Source: Ichthyophis bannanicus (Eukaryota; Chordata; Amphibia; Gymnophiona; Ichthyophiidae). Taken from it: 64,000 nucleotides of DNA. The stretch's first letter is position 1. Every line of letters starts with the position of its first letter. Shown piece by piece: positions 1 to 12,489 of this stretch. The notes below the pieces were generated by a model. That model was given only the letters and a program-made list of their open reading frames with translations. It searched no databases and had not been told where the DNA came from. Both the position numbers and the translations under genes were made by a program. The stretch is from positions 447,142,270-447,206,269 of the forward strand of contig CM066032.1 of NCBI GenBank assembly GCA_033557465.1, in the 5' to 3' direction.

Positions 1-2209
1 ACTGAGTCAAAGAGTAAGAGAGTAACTGAAGAGGAAGAGAGCTTGGAGGGGCTAGAAAATGTAAGAAACCAAAATCTGCCTTCTGAGATCCTGAACAGGA
101 GGAGAAAACTTGGGAGCCTTATTGCAAATTTCATGCACTGCCATATGAGTTCTTGCTAATGAAGACTTATAAAGAATGATATGTGGCTGCAGATATTTAA
201 GACTTTAGATAGTTTTATTAGACATATTAAAGCATATATTAAAGCAAATGTCTAGAAGATGTAATTTCCATGTCTTAAATTTCAAGAACAACTTTAATTT
301 TCTTTGGGAACTACCCAATCTTTGTGCAGCTTGCTTTATGATTTTGGGAAACAGCAGACACACTGGGAGGCCCAGCAAAGAATGTTGTCCCCTCTGGGGA
401 AACCCTCAGCATGAAAAATGAATAGTAGTGGTGGTGGTGGTGGGGGGGGGGGGGGGGCTGTACCTGTTTTAACCTACAGGATCATTTTTTTAACAAATTG
501 ACTTCAAAGAAACCAACACCCTTCTGCAAGTAGTTCGTCCTACCTCCTCTCTAGTCAACTCATGTTCTTCTTTGATTCAGTTTGTAAAGAGTTACTGCAT
601 GTTTAGAGTCTACACAAACTATTATTAATATTTCTTTAAGAGATACTTCTTTAACAAACTGACCTGTTCAAGCCATTATTAAAGAAACCTAATCTGGAGA
701 CACAAGTTGCTTGTAAAAGCTGTTGCTATTCAAATGCAGATATTAATTGATGAATAGGTATTTTTTTCGTAACAATCAGGCTTTAAATGCTATTATAGCA
801 CTGAGTCAACCTTGGCAGTTATTTTAGCTGATCTTTGTGTGAAGCAGCTTCACTTTAGTGCTTTTAGATTTACGAGCACAGCCTTTTAACATCTTAGACT
901 AGGGAATTCTTTTACCTTGGCTTTTAACTTTAGATGTACCAGGTTCAGCATTTAAATGGTTTGATTCAATTTATCAGTAAAGGTACTCATGTTTCCCATC
1001 TATTTCCATTCCATTGTGGGGTATTGCAAAGTTCAATACTTTCTACCACGCTGTAAGCCCTTGCCAAAATTATTGCACTTTAAAATTAAATACCAAATTT
1101 TTGCTAATGATATACAATTATACATCCCTTTGGGAAGGGGGGTAGGGAAGAATCCAAGTTGAATTAATACAGAAATTCAAAATCTATGCTTGCAAAAATT
1201 AGCAATCACTAGAAGCTAAAACTAAACCTTCTAAAAACAACTGTTCTTTGGTTGTGAAAAACAAATATTGTAGAAGTGATGAAAGCCTAATCGTTATTGC
1301 TAATGAAACTACTATTGCTGTTAAGGATCAAGTTAAACGCTTGGGAGTATTATTGACTCCGGCTTAACATCCTTCTTTCTTCTCCTATTTCATTGTTGTC
1401 TGCCTAGGAGTGTGCTAAGGTTCTTGGGCACACAGGAAAACAGGGTGGTTAAGTATAGGAGAATCCCCAAAGAAGGATTAGTGTCTTTAGAAGAATGGAG
1501 CTGACGATTTAAAGGGGAGTTAGAGCTATACACCTTGTTTTTCATTAAAACGTTACATCATGGTTTGAAAGAAGTGGAGTTTCTGTGTAGAGTCAGAGGA
1601 AGAACTGCTAGGTAAGTGGAAATTCTACAATAGCTCAACTGCTACAATCTCAGGAGAACAATTCTGAATCTCTCACTGAGGAGAGCGTATCTGAATCAGA
1701 AAACTAAGACGGGGGAAATCCAGAGAACACCTTTGCTAGGGAGTGGCTGGTGAAGAAAACCCAGGCGGTGTTACCAGTTTATAAGGGGAATTAGCCATAC
1801 GAATGGTAACAGTGCAAAGAAAACCAAAACTGTAATTTAATGATTATAATTAATAAAACCTATCATATACTAGTCCATAAATGTAGATATTTGTACTCTC
1901 TAATCTCAGAAGAAATGACTAAACAGAAATGACCCAGTATGGCATGTCTTATGTTCTTAAAGTAAGGCTCTGCTAATTATTTTAGCAAATGATACTTACT
2001 GGCAATTGTAGAACATAGGGGATTGGGAAGTCAGATGACCAGTCTGTGCTCAAATGTGCTGGAAGAGGATGGCAATGCCGAAGTTGCATTGTCTTGTCTC
2101 AGTTCTCATACTTTTTCAGCAGAATGACGGTCAGTCAGTCATGGGTGACGTATAGATGAGGTGGGGGTATATGCTGGACTTTTCAGCTACATTATTTTCT
2201 AGTTGTTGT
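1..2209. other. No gene or repeat recognised
   Basis: AT-rich sequence without a long open frame on either strand and without a repeat I recognise, apart from a short GTG/poly-G tract at 425-457. It could be unique intergenic DNA or old unrecognisable repeats. Confidence 0.5.
425..457. repeat. (GTG)n followed by a 16-base G run
   Basis: Simple repeat seen directly: five or so GTG units run into an uninterrupted poly-G. G runs this long are prone to slippage and to sequencing error. Confidence 0.9.
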
Positions 2210-2606
2210 AGTAAAGCATTATCCCTGGCCGCGCCGGCACTCTGGAACGCACTCCCCAACAACCTGAGATCAACCACAGACCTCAAGGACTTCAGGAAGA
2301 TGCTCAAAACGATGCTCTTCACAGAACACTATAAGGACATCACCTGATCTGACTGACGGCCCTCTCTTCACCCTACCTCTCCCCCTATCCACGCTGCCTC
2401 CCACCCCCCCTCCCTGCAATATGTATATAGTTTCTGTACATGGATCTCATTGTATATAGCTCACCTCATAATCATCTTTTACATTGTCAATTCTAACTGC
2501 ATGCCCACACCCACACACTTTTTGATTTGTTGGATAGGTAAACCACTTTGATTTCAGGATAAAGCGGTATATAAATCCTTTAAAATAAATAAATAAAAAT
2601 AAAAAG
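2210..2606 (+). mobile_element. L2-type LINE, 5'-truncated 3' end
   Basis: Translation at 2216-2347 gives APALWNALPNNLRS followed by a DFRKMLKTMLF-like motif, then a stop. The same C-terminal signature (WN.LP..R, then FRKKLKT.LF) ends both full-length L2 elements in this window at about 39460 and 56670. A 3' UTR follows with the L2-style end, 'taaaccactttg', 'gcggtatataaatc' and an AAATA tail. Only about 45 codons of ORF remain, so this is a dead 5'-truncated insertion. The 5' boundary is approximate. Confidence 0.8.
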
Positions 2607-4039
2607 CAGAAGAATAACAAGCGTGAACTTGCAGTAGTTAAATGCAAACAGGAACTATAGAGAGTTCTCAGCAGTTTCAACAAATAATGTTTTCTTTAAG
2701 AGCAGCTGGCAAATTGAGGTGTTCCCTAAGTTGTTTTTTTAAGCCTCTAGAAATGTATCTCGAATCTTGTCCCATCTACTAAATGCTATAAATTCAACAG
2801 GACCAACCCAGCCATCACCAGTGATGATTTCTGAACGGTCTTTGATTTCTATATGGCTTGCATCTCAATGTACCATTTGTTAAGTTATTCATCTGCATCA
2901 AGTATCCTAGTAAACTATTTTTATTTTTAATTTGGAGCAATGGTGCTGTATGGTGCTGTGTTTTGTTCTGCTGAGATTTTCCACAAACCTGAAGTCTTCA
3001 AAGACAAACTTTATCCTGCCAGGAAAGGATAATGGGAGCATGGCTTCTCAATGGCCTCTACACAACCAAAAGAGCCCCTGTCATGCTAGAGGGTAGCCCA
3101 AAACTTCGCTGGGGAAAGAGAGAGAACTGAAATGCTGAAGAGGGGAAAGAGAGGAGAGATGCTGCTGTAGAGGGAATGAAAGAGCAGAGAAATTCTGCGA
3201 GGGGGGGTGGGAGAAATAGATTGAAACACTGCCAGGAACAAGACAAAGAGTACAAATGCGGCTCGTGAGGGAAGGTAGAGAGAAGATACTGCTGAAGAGG
3301 AGGGGAAAGAGAGGATAGATGCTGCTGAAGAGAAGCAGGAAGAGAGAAGGGAGATTCTGCTGGGGTAAAGAGATAACGGAAATGAGGTGTAGGAGGCGGC
3401 ACAGGACAGAGAAATATGGAGGAGGGATGGAAAAAAACAAACAGTTCGTGATGTACAAATGATAGTAGGAAATAGTGAGAGAGAGGCAGTACAGATATGT
3501 CAGAGAGAGATGGATGCAAACGAGAAAGGAGAAGGGACACAAAGAAAGGAGACCCCCCAAAAAAAAGAAATAAAAAAAGACAAACAAGGTATGCTAAAGA
3601 AAAAAAAAGATTTAAGGTAGAAACAATTATTTACAATTTAAATATCAGCTTGTGGTATTTTTTTAAAGTGTTAAATTATTATATATTAGATGAATTGTTT
3701 TATATTATATTAGCTTTAATATCTTATTTGTGTCTTTGTTACAGTCTCACCAGTTCTATCTTCTACCTTATTTTAGGAACATTGAGTTGTGTAAATGGCA
3801 CCACTAACGGGTCTAGATTGCATACATGTGCAAATATCAGTTTTGAAAGCTCTATTTGCATGTGTAGAACTCTTCTCTATACCATTGAGGATGCTGCTCA
3901 CCCAACAAATCTCTGGCATTTCTGAGTGAAGGACCAGACTCTGCAGCAAAGCAGAAAACTTGATATCAAGTCTGGCGGCTTAATTATACATATGTTTGAG
4001 TGAAAAAAAATATTTTCTCTGAATAGTCTTACATGCACT
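2607..4039. other. No gene; includes a purine-rich tract
   Basis: No credible gene. The overlapping minus-strand frames at 3058-3587 translate the purine-rich tract into Ser/Pro/Leu/Phe-rich low-complexity peptide and are not believed. 3561-4039 is AT-rich and unrecognised. Confidence 0.5.
3100..3560. repeat. Purine-rich degenerate tandem repeat
   Basis: A plus-strand A/G-rich block in which a unit resembling 'gatgctgctgaagagg...ggggaaagagagga' recurs near 3128, 3160, 3285 and 3320 with decay. It looks like an old minisatellite. Confidence 0.6.
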
Positions 4040-5189
4040 ACTTTGTAGCTTCATTGCATGTCTTCTAGTCTTTATACTTTCTGAAGAAGTAAACAATTGA
4101 TTCATGTTTACTTGTTCTATTCTGCTCATTATTTTATAAACCTCAATCATGTAGACATGGACAGATAAAAGGGATACCAGAATCCCCAATATGTAATTGA
4201 AGATGGATGAATTTCTTCATACAGAATGTGTTTAGAAGTTTGACTTTTCACCTACTTCCTCTTAAATAGAATAGGATGTCATGATCATGAGTTCTGTGTA
4301 ACCGTTTCTAAAATAGTCTGGAACACTGTTAACGCAAGCATAAAAAGTAAACATAGGCTATGATCTGTGCAACCATAGTTCATTGTACAGTCAATTGGAA
4401 GTCCCTGCTGACACAACATAATTTTTGCAACTTTTGCAATTATAAATAATTTTGTCATAATCAAGTGAATTTCATCTAATACACTGTAATCAGTTCTTAC
4501 TCTGTATAAAGAACTTTGGCGACACCTTGTGTTATTTCATGGTTATAATAAATGACTGTTACTTCCTCTTTTTCTGTAATAAAAGGAGCTTTTTAGGAGG
4601 AAGAATTTGAATTCAATAAGCGTGGAATTATGCATGTTCATAGACCCGTTTATTGTCTTCCCTCTGAGCTCAAAGAAAGTAACACTTGTGTGTATGATTG
4701 TGTTCTGTATTACTCTCTGCCTGTTTCTCACTGCTTGAGGACCAGAGACCTAAAGAGCCGTGGTATTGTGGCCAGATCACGGAGTTCTCTTCAAATCATA
4801 CCTCCCCTCAGCCATCTGTACTCCAAGCTGAAGAGTCCGACCTTTTTAAGTCTTTCCTCAGAGAAGTATCCTTTCATCCCCTTTATCATTTTGGTCGCCC
4901 TTTTCTGTACCTTTTCCAATTCTGCTACATCTTTTATTTAGACGTGGCAACCTGAACTGCATGGAATACTCAAAGTGCAGTTGCACAATAGAGGATACAG
5001 AGGAATTATGACATCCTTTGTTTTATTCCCCGTTCCTTCCTTATGATTCTATGGGGTATGTTTACTAAACTGCGGTAATGTCATTCGCGGTAGGTTCTGC
5101 GGCAAAGTAGAGATGCCCATATAAAGGCATGGGTGTTGCATCGTTACAGCAAGCTGACAGCTAACGTGCGTTAAAAGACGCCTCAGACT

Positions 5190-5400
5190 AACGAGCATTA
5201 TAAGGCGCCTTGTAAAGCGCCTTGTTAGGCGCTTTGCAAGGCGCCTTATAAGGCACCCTGTAAGGTGCCTTATAAGGTGCCTAGTAAGGTGCCTTATAAG
5301 GTGCTTAGTAAGGTGCCTAGTAAGGTGCCTCATAAGGCACCCTATAGGGCCTCCTAGGCTAAGCGCCATATTAGGCACCCTTGGACAAGGCACCGCAGAA
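5190..5400. repeat. Short palindromic tandem array (aaggcgccttat-type)
   Basis: About 15 units of roughly 12-13 bp, variants of 'ggcgccttataaggtgcct', each itself nearly palindromic. Equivalent arrays occupy the same relative position in copy 2 (23098-23269) and copy 3 (33088-33295), with different units. Confidence 0.85.
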
Positions 5401-7629
5401 GGCACCCTGGGCTATGGAACCATAGGTTAAGGTGGCCTAACAAGGTTATGGTGCCCTAGGTTAGTGTGCCCTAGGGACTGCAAGGTGCCTCAGGATGACA
5501 TGCATGACTTGTGCAGAACAGAGACAGATGTAGCCCTAACACTAGATAGAGCACTCAGGAAAGGCAATGAACAGGTGAGTGAAGGAGGGAGAAGTGGGAG
5601 CCGCTGGACCTGCCATATCTGCGGGCATCCCATGTGCCTGCCAGTACCGATGACAAACATGGTGGGGCAGCTGTACCACAGCACAGGGTGTTGGCAATGT
5701 AAAGTGCCAGAAAAACAGTTGGTGGCAGACAATGGGAATATATGTCCCCCAGTGGAGGCAGAGGTGGCAGGATAGTTACAATGATGGGTGGACATAGGAG
5801 TGGTGGTGCCATGCAAATCAGGCACAGGCGAGGCAAGCATGAAGAGGCGCAATGCAGGAAAGGGTATGACATGGGGTGGCAGCCTGCACTGGCAGACAGG
5901 ACTCTACACAGCTGACAGACGCAGATAGACGGACCGAGGGAATGTTGGCAATTGTGGCGAGGGTATTATGGGCTGGAAGCACAGATCTGCAAAAATATGA
6001 CCTCTACAGGTATGCACACTATATGAGTAGGACAGGCATGAGAGGGGGGAACAATGAGGAACTGAACCCATGAACACTGCCAAGAATGGCATTGTATTAA
6101 CCAGCAGGCTATACCCCCATGGTGTATGTCACAGCTATGTCTGGGTACAGAAGGACTGCAGGTCACCACACAAATTGTCTGCTCTGAGTGCCAGGATAGG
6201 GTAACCCCACCAGTACCCATGATGCAATGCACATGCTGAATAGCTGTCTACAGCTGATCACCAAATGGGTTCTGCACCTCTCCGGTCCCCCAGCTTGGAA
6301 AGACGAACTGACAGTGCATGATACTGGCACGGAGTAGCTACAGACCATGCCATTGTGCAGATTCTGTGTTCACCCTGAGCGATACGATGGGTGCCCAGCA
6401 CTAGGTCCGCAGTACATGTGCAACTAGAAATAGGTCCTGCTGTACATCCCCATCACTACCAGTGTGTGACAGGTGTTCCGTGCAGTGCAGCCGAAGGTAA
6501 TTTGGTGTCCATCTGTATCCTGCAGTCACATGTGGCCCTGTGGGACCAGACACCAGCCAGATTAGTGTGTACCCCGTGTGAGGGTCTGGCTGACATGGGC
6601 AGAGGGGTTCCTGGGTTATCAGGGCAGAGGGGTTCCTAGAATTGCATGAGGTGTGTGTAGCAGTGGCTGTATTGGTCACAGTGGTATACACTACATACCC
6701 CAAAGGGCCCACATCACCCTTTTGTAGGTAAAGAACAGTGCCCCGCCCCAGGGAAGCAACCTCCATACTGTTTGTACAAGACAGCCCTCCAGGGTTGGTG
6801 GGCCAGAGCCAAACCTATGACTGGGACAGTGGCAGACCAGCAGCAATGCTGGGGTTAGGTCTGGAAACCCCAAGTGCCTCCCACCACTGTCTGCCAGTCA
6901 CCAGCAGACAGCACAGTCAGACTGTACCTTAAAGGTGTTCCGACCATGCACAGTCTAACTGCAGACAGTCCACCAGGAACTATGTGCAGCAAGCAGGCAT
7001 CTCAGTGATTGGGACCCCAGCACTGGGGAACACAAATATATCACTAAAGCGCTATGTGGGAACCTAGACCTGCCATGGTCACTGCTCGTTCAGAGTGAGT
7101 GCCCTCCCAGCATGCCATGCTGTGGCCACCCTGTCCATGCAGGTGGTGGTCAGGCACTACAGTGTCCTAGCCATTGCCCCACACCCTGTGAGGATGCATC
7201 CTGGCCAATCTGCCCTGTCTGGGCCATACCCAGAATACCTTGCTCCTCATTATGCATCTAATCAGGCTAACGCTGGTAACAGTGGGACATTTTGGGCCCA
7301 GTGAAGTGTGGGCAGCCACAGAACAATGGATAGACATACAAACACGCTCGCTCCTTTTGCAGCATTATACAAAGATAGGGGTGGTTGGCAGCCCTGCCCG
7401 CCACACTAGTCCTGAGCACAGTGCCGACACTGCTAAACTGTGCAGGGGGTGGTAGTAGTAGTGCTCTGGTGATAACATCATCCCACTGCTGGGGCCAACA
7501 GCCTGCCGCTCCATGCATCATTGGATTGTGGAGCCTGTGTTTGCACCCCTGTTCGCTGCTGCTTTGGGCTTTGCACATGTTGCTGTTGTATCTGCATTGT
7601 AGGGTAAAATATAGGGACATGCTCTGCTG

Positions 7630-7707
7630 GAACCACAGCTGGGACTTGAACCTGTGACCCTCTGCTCCTGGACACACTGGCTGGGTGTACTGCACCACAC
7701 TGATGCC
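7630..7707 (-). other. tRNA-like module inside Harbinger-like copy 1
   Basis: Read on the minus strand, 7652-7642 is GGTTCAAGTCC, a perfect pol III B-box, preceded by a degenerate A-box-like region. The same module recurs at 25690-25780 and, decayed, near 40230. It has no convincing cloverleaf and is not called as a tRNA gene. Confidence 0.5.
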
Positions 7708-9171
7708 ATAGATGCATGGTAGTCCCTGGGGCTACCTGCACTTTTCCTCAGCCAGACCTTTTATGTTGCACTGCACACCACGTACTGCTGCAGAGCATGG
7801 CCTAGGTCCACTGCAGGGAGGTGGCACTGCCCCATCCAGTACGGGCACACGCCCCCCCTGAGAAGCTGACGTAGCCATTTGCTGTCGGTGCTGGTTGTGC
7901 GCAGTCCCAGGCCATCCACTGTGTAGGTTGGCGCCCGCCTAGGGAGCGGGTTACGGGGTGGGGGGGCATACATGGACATCCTCACATCCCCCCATCACTG
8001 CCTACCACTATTATGTCCCCTCCACATGGGGGCAGGATGGCTGGGGGGATGTCAGGTCTGTGCCCTAGCAACTATTGGCTAGGGTGGACCAGGTAGATAT
8101 TGGTGGATTGTGTTTGGCCTTGGTTAACTGCTGTCTTGCTGATCTCCGGTGTCTATGTTCCTATGTGCCACCTAGGTGCCCGCCTGGTCCACCCTGTGCC
8201 CCAGCTGCCCATGCTACATGTCCCGCCTGCGGCCCCCTATGCCCCATTTGCACCATCGCCATAGTGGCCATTCATACTTTGGCACTATGGTATTGCTGTA
8301 TATGGAGCACTACTATCACAGTTTTTGGGCTCCCTGCCTACGCTGTACATTGCTGACACATAAATGGTTTCTCTCTCCTGCATATGTGCATCTAACGGCA
8401 GGTTTTCAATCGCATTAGGATTCAGCTCTTCAGATCAGCGCGTTCGTGTGAATGGAGCCTCTCCCCGCCCACACTCCGCCCATTGACCCCTTCTCTCCGC
8501 CCTCTCTCCACCTTCTGCGGTGTTTACCGCGCCACGGAACGTCAATGATCGTTAACGTTACGTAACACGCGTTATGTAACGTTACCGCAGTTTAGTAAAC
8601 ATACCCCTTAGCATTCTATTAGGTTTATTGGCTGCCACTGCAAATTGAGTAAATTTTAACGTATTATCAATGATGACACGTAGGTCCTTTTCCTAGGTGG
8701 TGGTTCCTGTTATGGAACCTTGCATCATGCAGCTATAGTTTGGGTTGTTCTTTCCTAACTGCATAACTTTGAACTTGGCCATGTTAAATTGCTCAGTTTT
8801 CCAATTTCTCAAGGTCCACTTTGAATTTTTCACAATCCTCTTGTGATTTAATAACTTTAAATAATTTTGTATCATCTGCACTCCACTATAAACTGATTAT
8901 TTAGTCCTACTCACTGTTTTCTATCTTAATTTAACCAATTCCCAGTCCATAATAAGACACTGCTTCCTATCTCATAACTTTTTAATTTCCTTGAGTCTCT
9001 CCTGAGGGACCTTGTGAAAGGCTTTCTGAAAACTAGATACACTACATCCACTAGCTCACCCTTTATCTACCTGTTTATTCATATCTTTGTTAAATCTCTG
9101 TTGGCTTTTATCCCAGTTAAACCATGACTATCTATATGCTCAGTACTTTTGTTCTTTATAATGGCTTCTAT

Positions 9172-9320
9172 CATTTTGCCTGGCAATGACATCAGGCTTA
9201 TCAGTCTGTAGTTGCCTGGCTCACCCCCAGAATCCTTTTTAAAACTCCAGGGGTGAGCCAGGAAACTACAGACTGGTGAGCCTGTCGTCCGTGCCAGGCA
9301 TAATGGTAGAAACGATTGTA
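9172..9320. repeat. Inverted LINE fragment
   Basis: Around 9236-9250 the CR1-like sequence flips orientation. 'ctgtagttgcctggctcaccc' on the left is mirrored by 'gggtgagccaggaaactacag' on the right, and both strands translate to the same RT motif (GEPGNYR.ISL, then PG.M.E.I). This is either two adjacent copies in opposite orientation or an inversion made during target-primed insertion. Confidence 0.65.
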
Positions 9321-10305
9321 AAGAAAGAGAGGCATTAGGTTGGTCACAGTCCAGCATTCAGATACTATAAAGAACTGCAATGATTGCAGACTTACTATTA
9401 GTAATTTGTAAACTATTTCATTTTTGAGTTGTTTCTGCACCCTATGATATATATACCATATATACCAAGTGATTTTTTACTCCTTAGTTTGTCAAATTGC
9501 TGTATTACAACTTCCAGGTTCACTGAGATTTGTTCCAATTACTCCGATTCATTATCTTTAAATATCATTTCTGGCATGGATACCTCTTCTATATCTTTTT
9601 GGGTAAAGACTGAAGCAAAGAAGTCATTTAGTCTTTCTGCTTTGGCCTTTCCCTCCCTTAGTGCCTCTTTTCCTCTTTTATTATCTAATCATTCAGCTGA
9701 CTCCCTAACAGGCTTTTGGCTTCAAATGTACCTGAAAAGGTTTTTATTATGAGTTTTTGTTTCCATGGCTAGCTTCTTATCCAATTCCCTCTTTGCCTGC
9801 CTTATCTATGCTTTGCATCTAACTTGCCAGCGTTTATAAAGGTTCCTGTTTTTCTCATTTGGATCAGTTTTCCATTTTTTGAAAGATTTTCTTTTGGCAA
9901 TAATGGCTTCTCTCACCTCTCCTTTATGCCACGCTGGCAGTTGTTTGGCCTTCCCTCTACCTGTCTTAAAGCATGGAATACATCTGAGATAGGCATCCAA
10001 GATGGCATTTTTAAACAATGTGCAGATCTGATGTAAACTCTTAACCTTATAGCTGCTCTTTTTAGTTCTTAACTATTTTCTGAAAATTTTCAGTCTCCCT
10101 TTTGAAAGTTAAATGTTAGTGCAGTACATTTCCTTGCCATTCTCACCCTATTTATTAAATCATATTTTATCATGTTAGGATCACTATTGCAAAGTGGTCC
10201 CAACATTGTCATCTCTCTTACTGGATCCTGTGTTCCACTAAGGATTAGGTCCAAAACAGCTAACCCTCATGTTCATTCCTGAATCAGTTGCTCCCTAAAG
10301 AACCA

Positions 10306-11007
10306 GCTGGCTGGATTAGCAGCCGCGAGGCACAGGTAGAGGGGGAAGGCAAGTAAGTTTTGTGGGGGACGGAGGGATAGGGGACAGACCTAGGTTGGCT
10401 ATTTCAAAGGCCAGCGAGCTGCGAGCTGCCCTCTTGCCCTTCTAATCGGCAGAAGGACCAGAGAGCAGTGTGCCTCCCCATGCTCGGACGGCAGGGGAGG
10501 GAGGGTGACAACTATACATCAGTAACCCAAGCGGGTGTGAGTACTGACCTTTGATGGGTTGGATCAAACCGTGAAGGTGAAACCCTGCTGCGAACAGGGG
10601 GGCCAGGGGCACGTTTTAACGGCTTGCCATCCAGCTGGCGTATCATGCAAGCGGTGTATTTGGTGGCATATAATGAGACTAGAAAGAGTGGAGGCAGAGG
10701 GGTGGGCTCTAACGGCTTCACCTCCAGGTGAGTATGAGCTGTGCATCTCAAAGTGTGGTTCTTCTAGTTGCTGTATATAGATTGTGATTGTACAGTAGCA
10801 TGGTTATGTATTGCATGTACCCATATTATATGATAGTCATGTGTTGTATAGGTTATGCTGCGGCCAAATTTATTCCAAAATTGTATCTTAATTAAACCTT
10901 TTCTCTCGTCAGTTCTTAGTCCTTACTTGGTGTCAGCGAGTATGGGGGGTGGGGAGGAAGGAGTGAATGGATGCATGGGGCCTGGATGCTGCTTGCCCGG
11001 TTGAGCA
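10306..11007. other. Unrecognised 0.7 kb insertion in the CR1-like LINE
   Basis: The flanking CR1-like sequence is interrupted here by GC-richer DNA that I do not recognise. On the minus strand a 79-codon frame (10751-10512) contains MIRQLDGKPLKRAPG and SRFDPTHQ. The plus strand has 'cctccaggtgagtatg' (about 10722), which looks like a splice donor. It may be a solo LTR or the end of a larger element; no terminal repeats or target duplication were found. Confidence 0.35.
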
Positions 11008-11499
11008 GTCGTTTATTTCATCTAGAAACTATCTCCCCAGAATATCCTGAAGTGGCATTCACCCAGTCCATATTTGGCTAATTGAAATCACCCATTATTA
11101 CTGTGAGGCCAATTTTGTTATCTTTCTTGATTTCTGTTAGTATTTCATCATCTCTGTTCATTCTGGTTAGGTAAACGGTAGTACACCCCCACTTCTATTC
11201 CCTTCCCACATGGAATTTCTATCCATAATAATTCTACAGTGAATTTTTCTTCCTGCAAAACCTTTATCCTGTTTGACTCGATGGCCTCTTTAACATATAG
11301 TGCCACCCCTTCCACCAATTTGATCTACTCTATCATTACCTTATAATTTGTACCCTAGTATCATACTGTCCCATCGGCTATCCCTCTTCTATCAGATCCG
11401 AGATACCAATTATATTGACCTCTTCATTCAGTGCTATTTGCACATCCTATTTTTCAGATTGTATACAGGCATTTCAAAGTATGTTTTTGGTTCATATTG

Positions 11500-11830
11500 A
11501 TAGCCTGCTTATCAGTTGACAGGGGGAAATTTGGACTAAGTGCAGAGCAGATACCAAGTCCAGTTTATGGCCAGTTGATCTAGGGATAAGTGCCAGTTGC
11601 CAGGCTTACAGTGCCACTGAACATCATTACCAATCACTCCACTACTATCCAGAGAGTGCTAGGGCAGCGCAAGGACATTCCCTCGCGATATCTGTTTCAT
11701 GGCAACATTCCGTTTGTGATTCGGATAACTATCTGGATAACTTTAGGACAGTTAATGTTGCCGCTATTCTGAATATCAGTGGCACTTGCCAATCTCCACA
11801 TATAATCAGCACCAGCCGCTATATGGATAG
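11500..11830. repeat. Decayed MITE-like sequence
   Basis: Shares phrases such as 'acagtgccactgaacatcattac' (in part) and 'actatccagagagtgct' with 14430-14640, and more weakly with 32500-32626 and 41459-41640. This suggests an old, short non-autonomous DNA family whose ends I could not define. 11831-12084 holds nothing recognisable. Confidence 0.35.
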
Positions 11831-12084
11831 TCATGCTGAATATACATATTTTATTTAAGCTCTGTGGCTGTGTTAAAAAAATTAAAACGCTGACCCAACA
11901 GTCTCTAAACTAAATAAAAGACCATAAACATCACAATAAAGATCATCGATCTCCCTCCACCAAACCTTTACATCTTCACTGTCCTTCCTAAGCCCAGTCC
12001 AGAGAGAAGGCCACAACAAACAGGTCAGTTTGCTTAATCATGAATCCATTATTGCTTGAATATCTTCTGAAATTGCATTCTACA

Positions 12085-12478
12085 TGTGGAGGGTAATTTT
12101 ATAGATCATGCGAGCACCTATTTTTAGCCTATTTTATAATGCCTATTTTATAATGCCTATGTATTTTTATAAAATGCTAGCAGAAATCAAACAGAAATAG
12201 TTGTTAGACTAAAGCCATGACATTTCTTCTTGGGAGCAGGCATAAATGGTAGTGCATAAAGAAAGTGCACATTTTATGAAATACATGCATAAATCATGAC
12301 TCTGCCCACATTCCAACGAAACTCCGTCCCCTTAACATGCCTACTCTAAAGTCACATACAAGTACGCACTTAATTGCACCCTGTGTACTTTTATGCATGA
12401 GGTAATTTTATAAGAGGTCTTTTAAGCATGCATACTGGTATATACACGCAAAAATGTCCTTTCTAAAATTACCTCCTA
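12085..12478. mobile_element. MITE with 'ggaggtaattttat'-type ends
   Basis: The left end 'gagggtaattttatag' is mirrored by 'ctaaaattacctcc' at the right end, and subterminal copies of 'taattttataa' occur inside. The length of about 390 bp and lack of coding capacity fit a MITE. It lies immediately beyond the proposed 3' end of the host transcript. Confidence 0.55.
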
Positions 12479-12489
12479 TATTACTTCCT

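Larger units (their letters stand above)
5053..8607. mobile_element. Long Harbinger-like non-autonomous DNA element, copy 1
   Basis: Terminal inverted repeats begin GGGGTATGTTTACTAAA and match for about 26 bases. The interior aligns over most of its length with the elements at 22579-26956 and 32630-41455, which defines a family. The 3555-bp copy sits inside a CR1-like LINE that resumes on the other side. The 3-bp flanks here differ (TAT and TTA), while the other two copies have perfect 3-bp duplications. No transposase frame is present; the short frames do not correspond between copies. The superfamily call (PIF/Harbinger) rests on the 3-bp TA-containing duplications and the GGGG start, so Tc1/mariner-like is not excluded. 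Confidence 0.75.
4040..11486 (-). mobile_element. CR1-like LINE, antisense, decayed and nested
   Basis: Several collinear antisense blocks belong to one old non-LTR retrotransposon. 4048-4160 and 4765-5049 are the 3' part; the reverse strand reads like KVQKRATKMIKGM.. and L.SLEYRWLR, typical CR1-family C-terminal sequence. 8611-9430 and 9440-10305 are the RT and linker region, and 11008-11486 is the endonuclease region. The same order is seen in the copy at 42935-45835. Gaps are a Harbinger-like insertion (5053-8607) and an unrecognised insert (10306-11007); 4161-4764 is also unrecognised. There are many stops and frameshifts, so it is not functional. Assignment to CR1 rather than a close relative rests on remembered family motifs. 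Confidence 0.7.

Noticed and set aside
3058..3587. Two long minus-strand frames
   Set aside because: They translate a purine-rich repeat into low-complexity Ser/Pro/Leu/Phe sequence in two overlapping frames.
5053..8607. Coding capacity for a transposase
   Set aside because: All frames are under about 145 codons, rich in Cys/Pro/His, and not shared in phase between the three copies.
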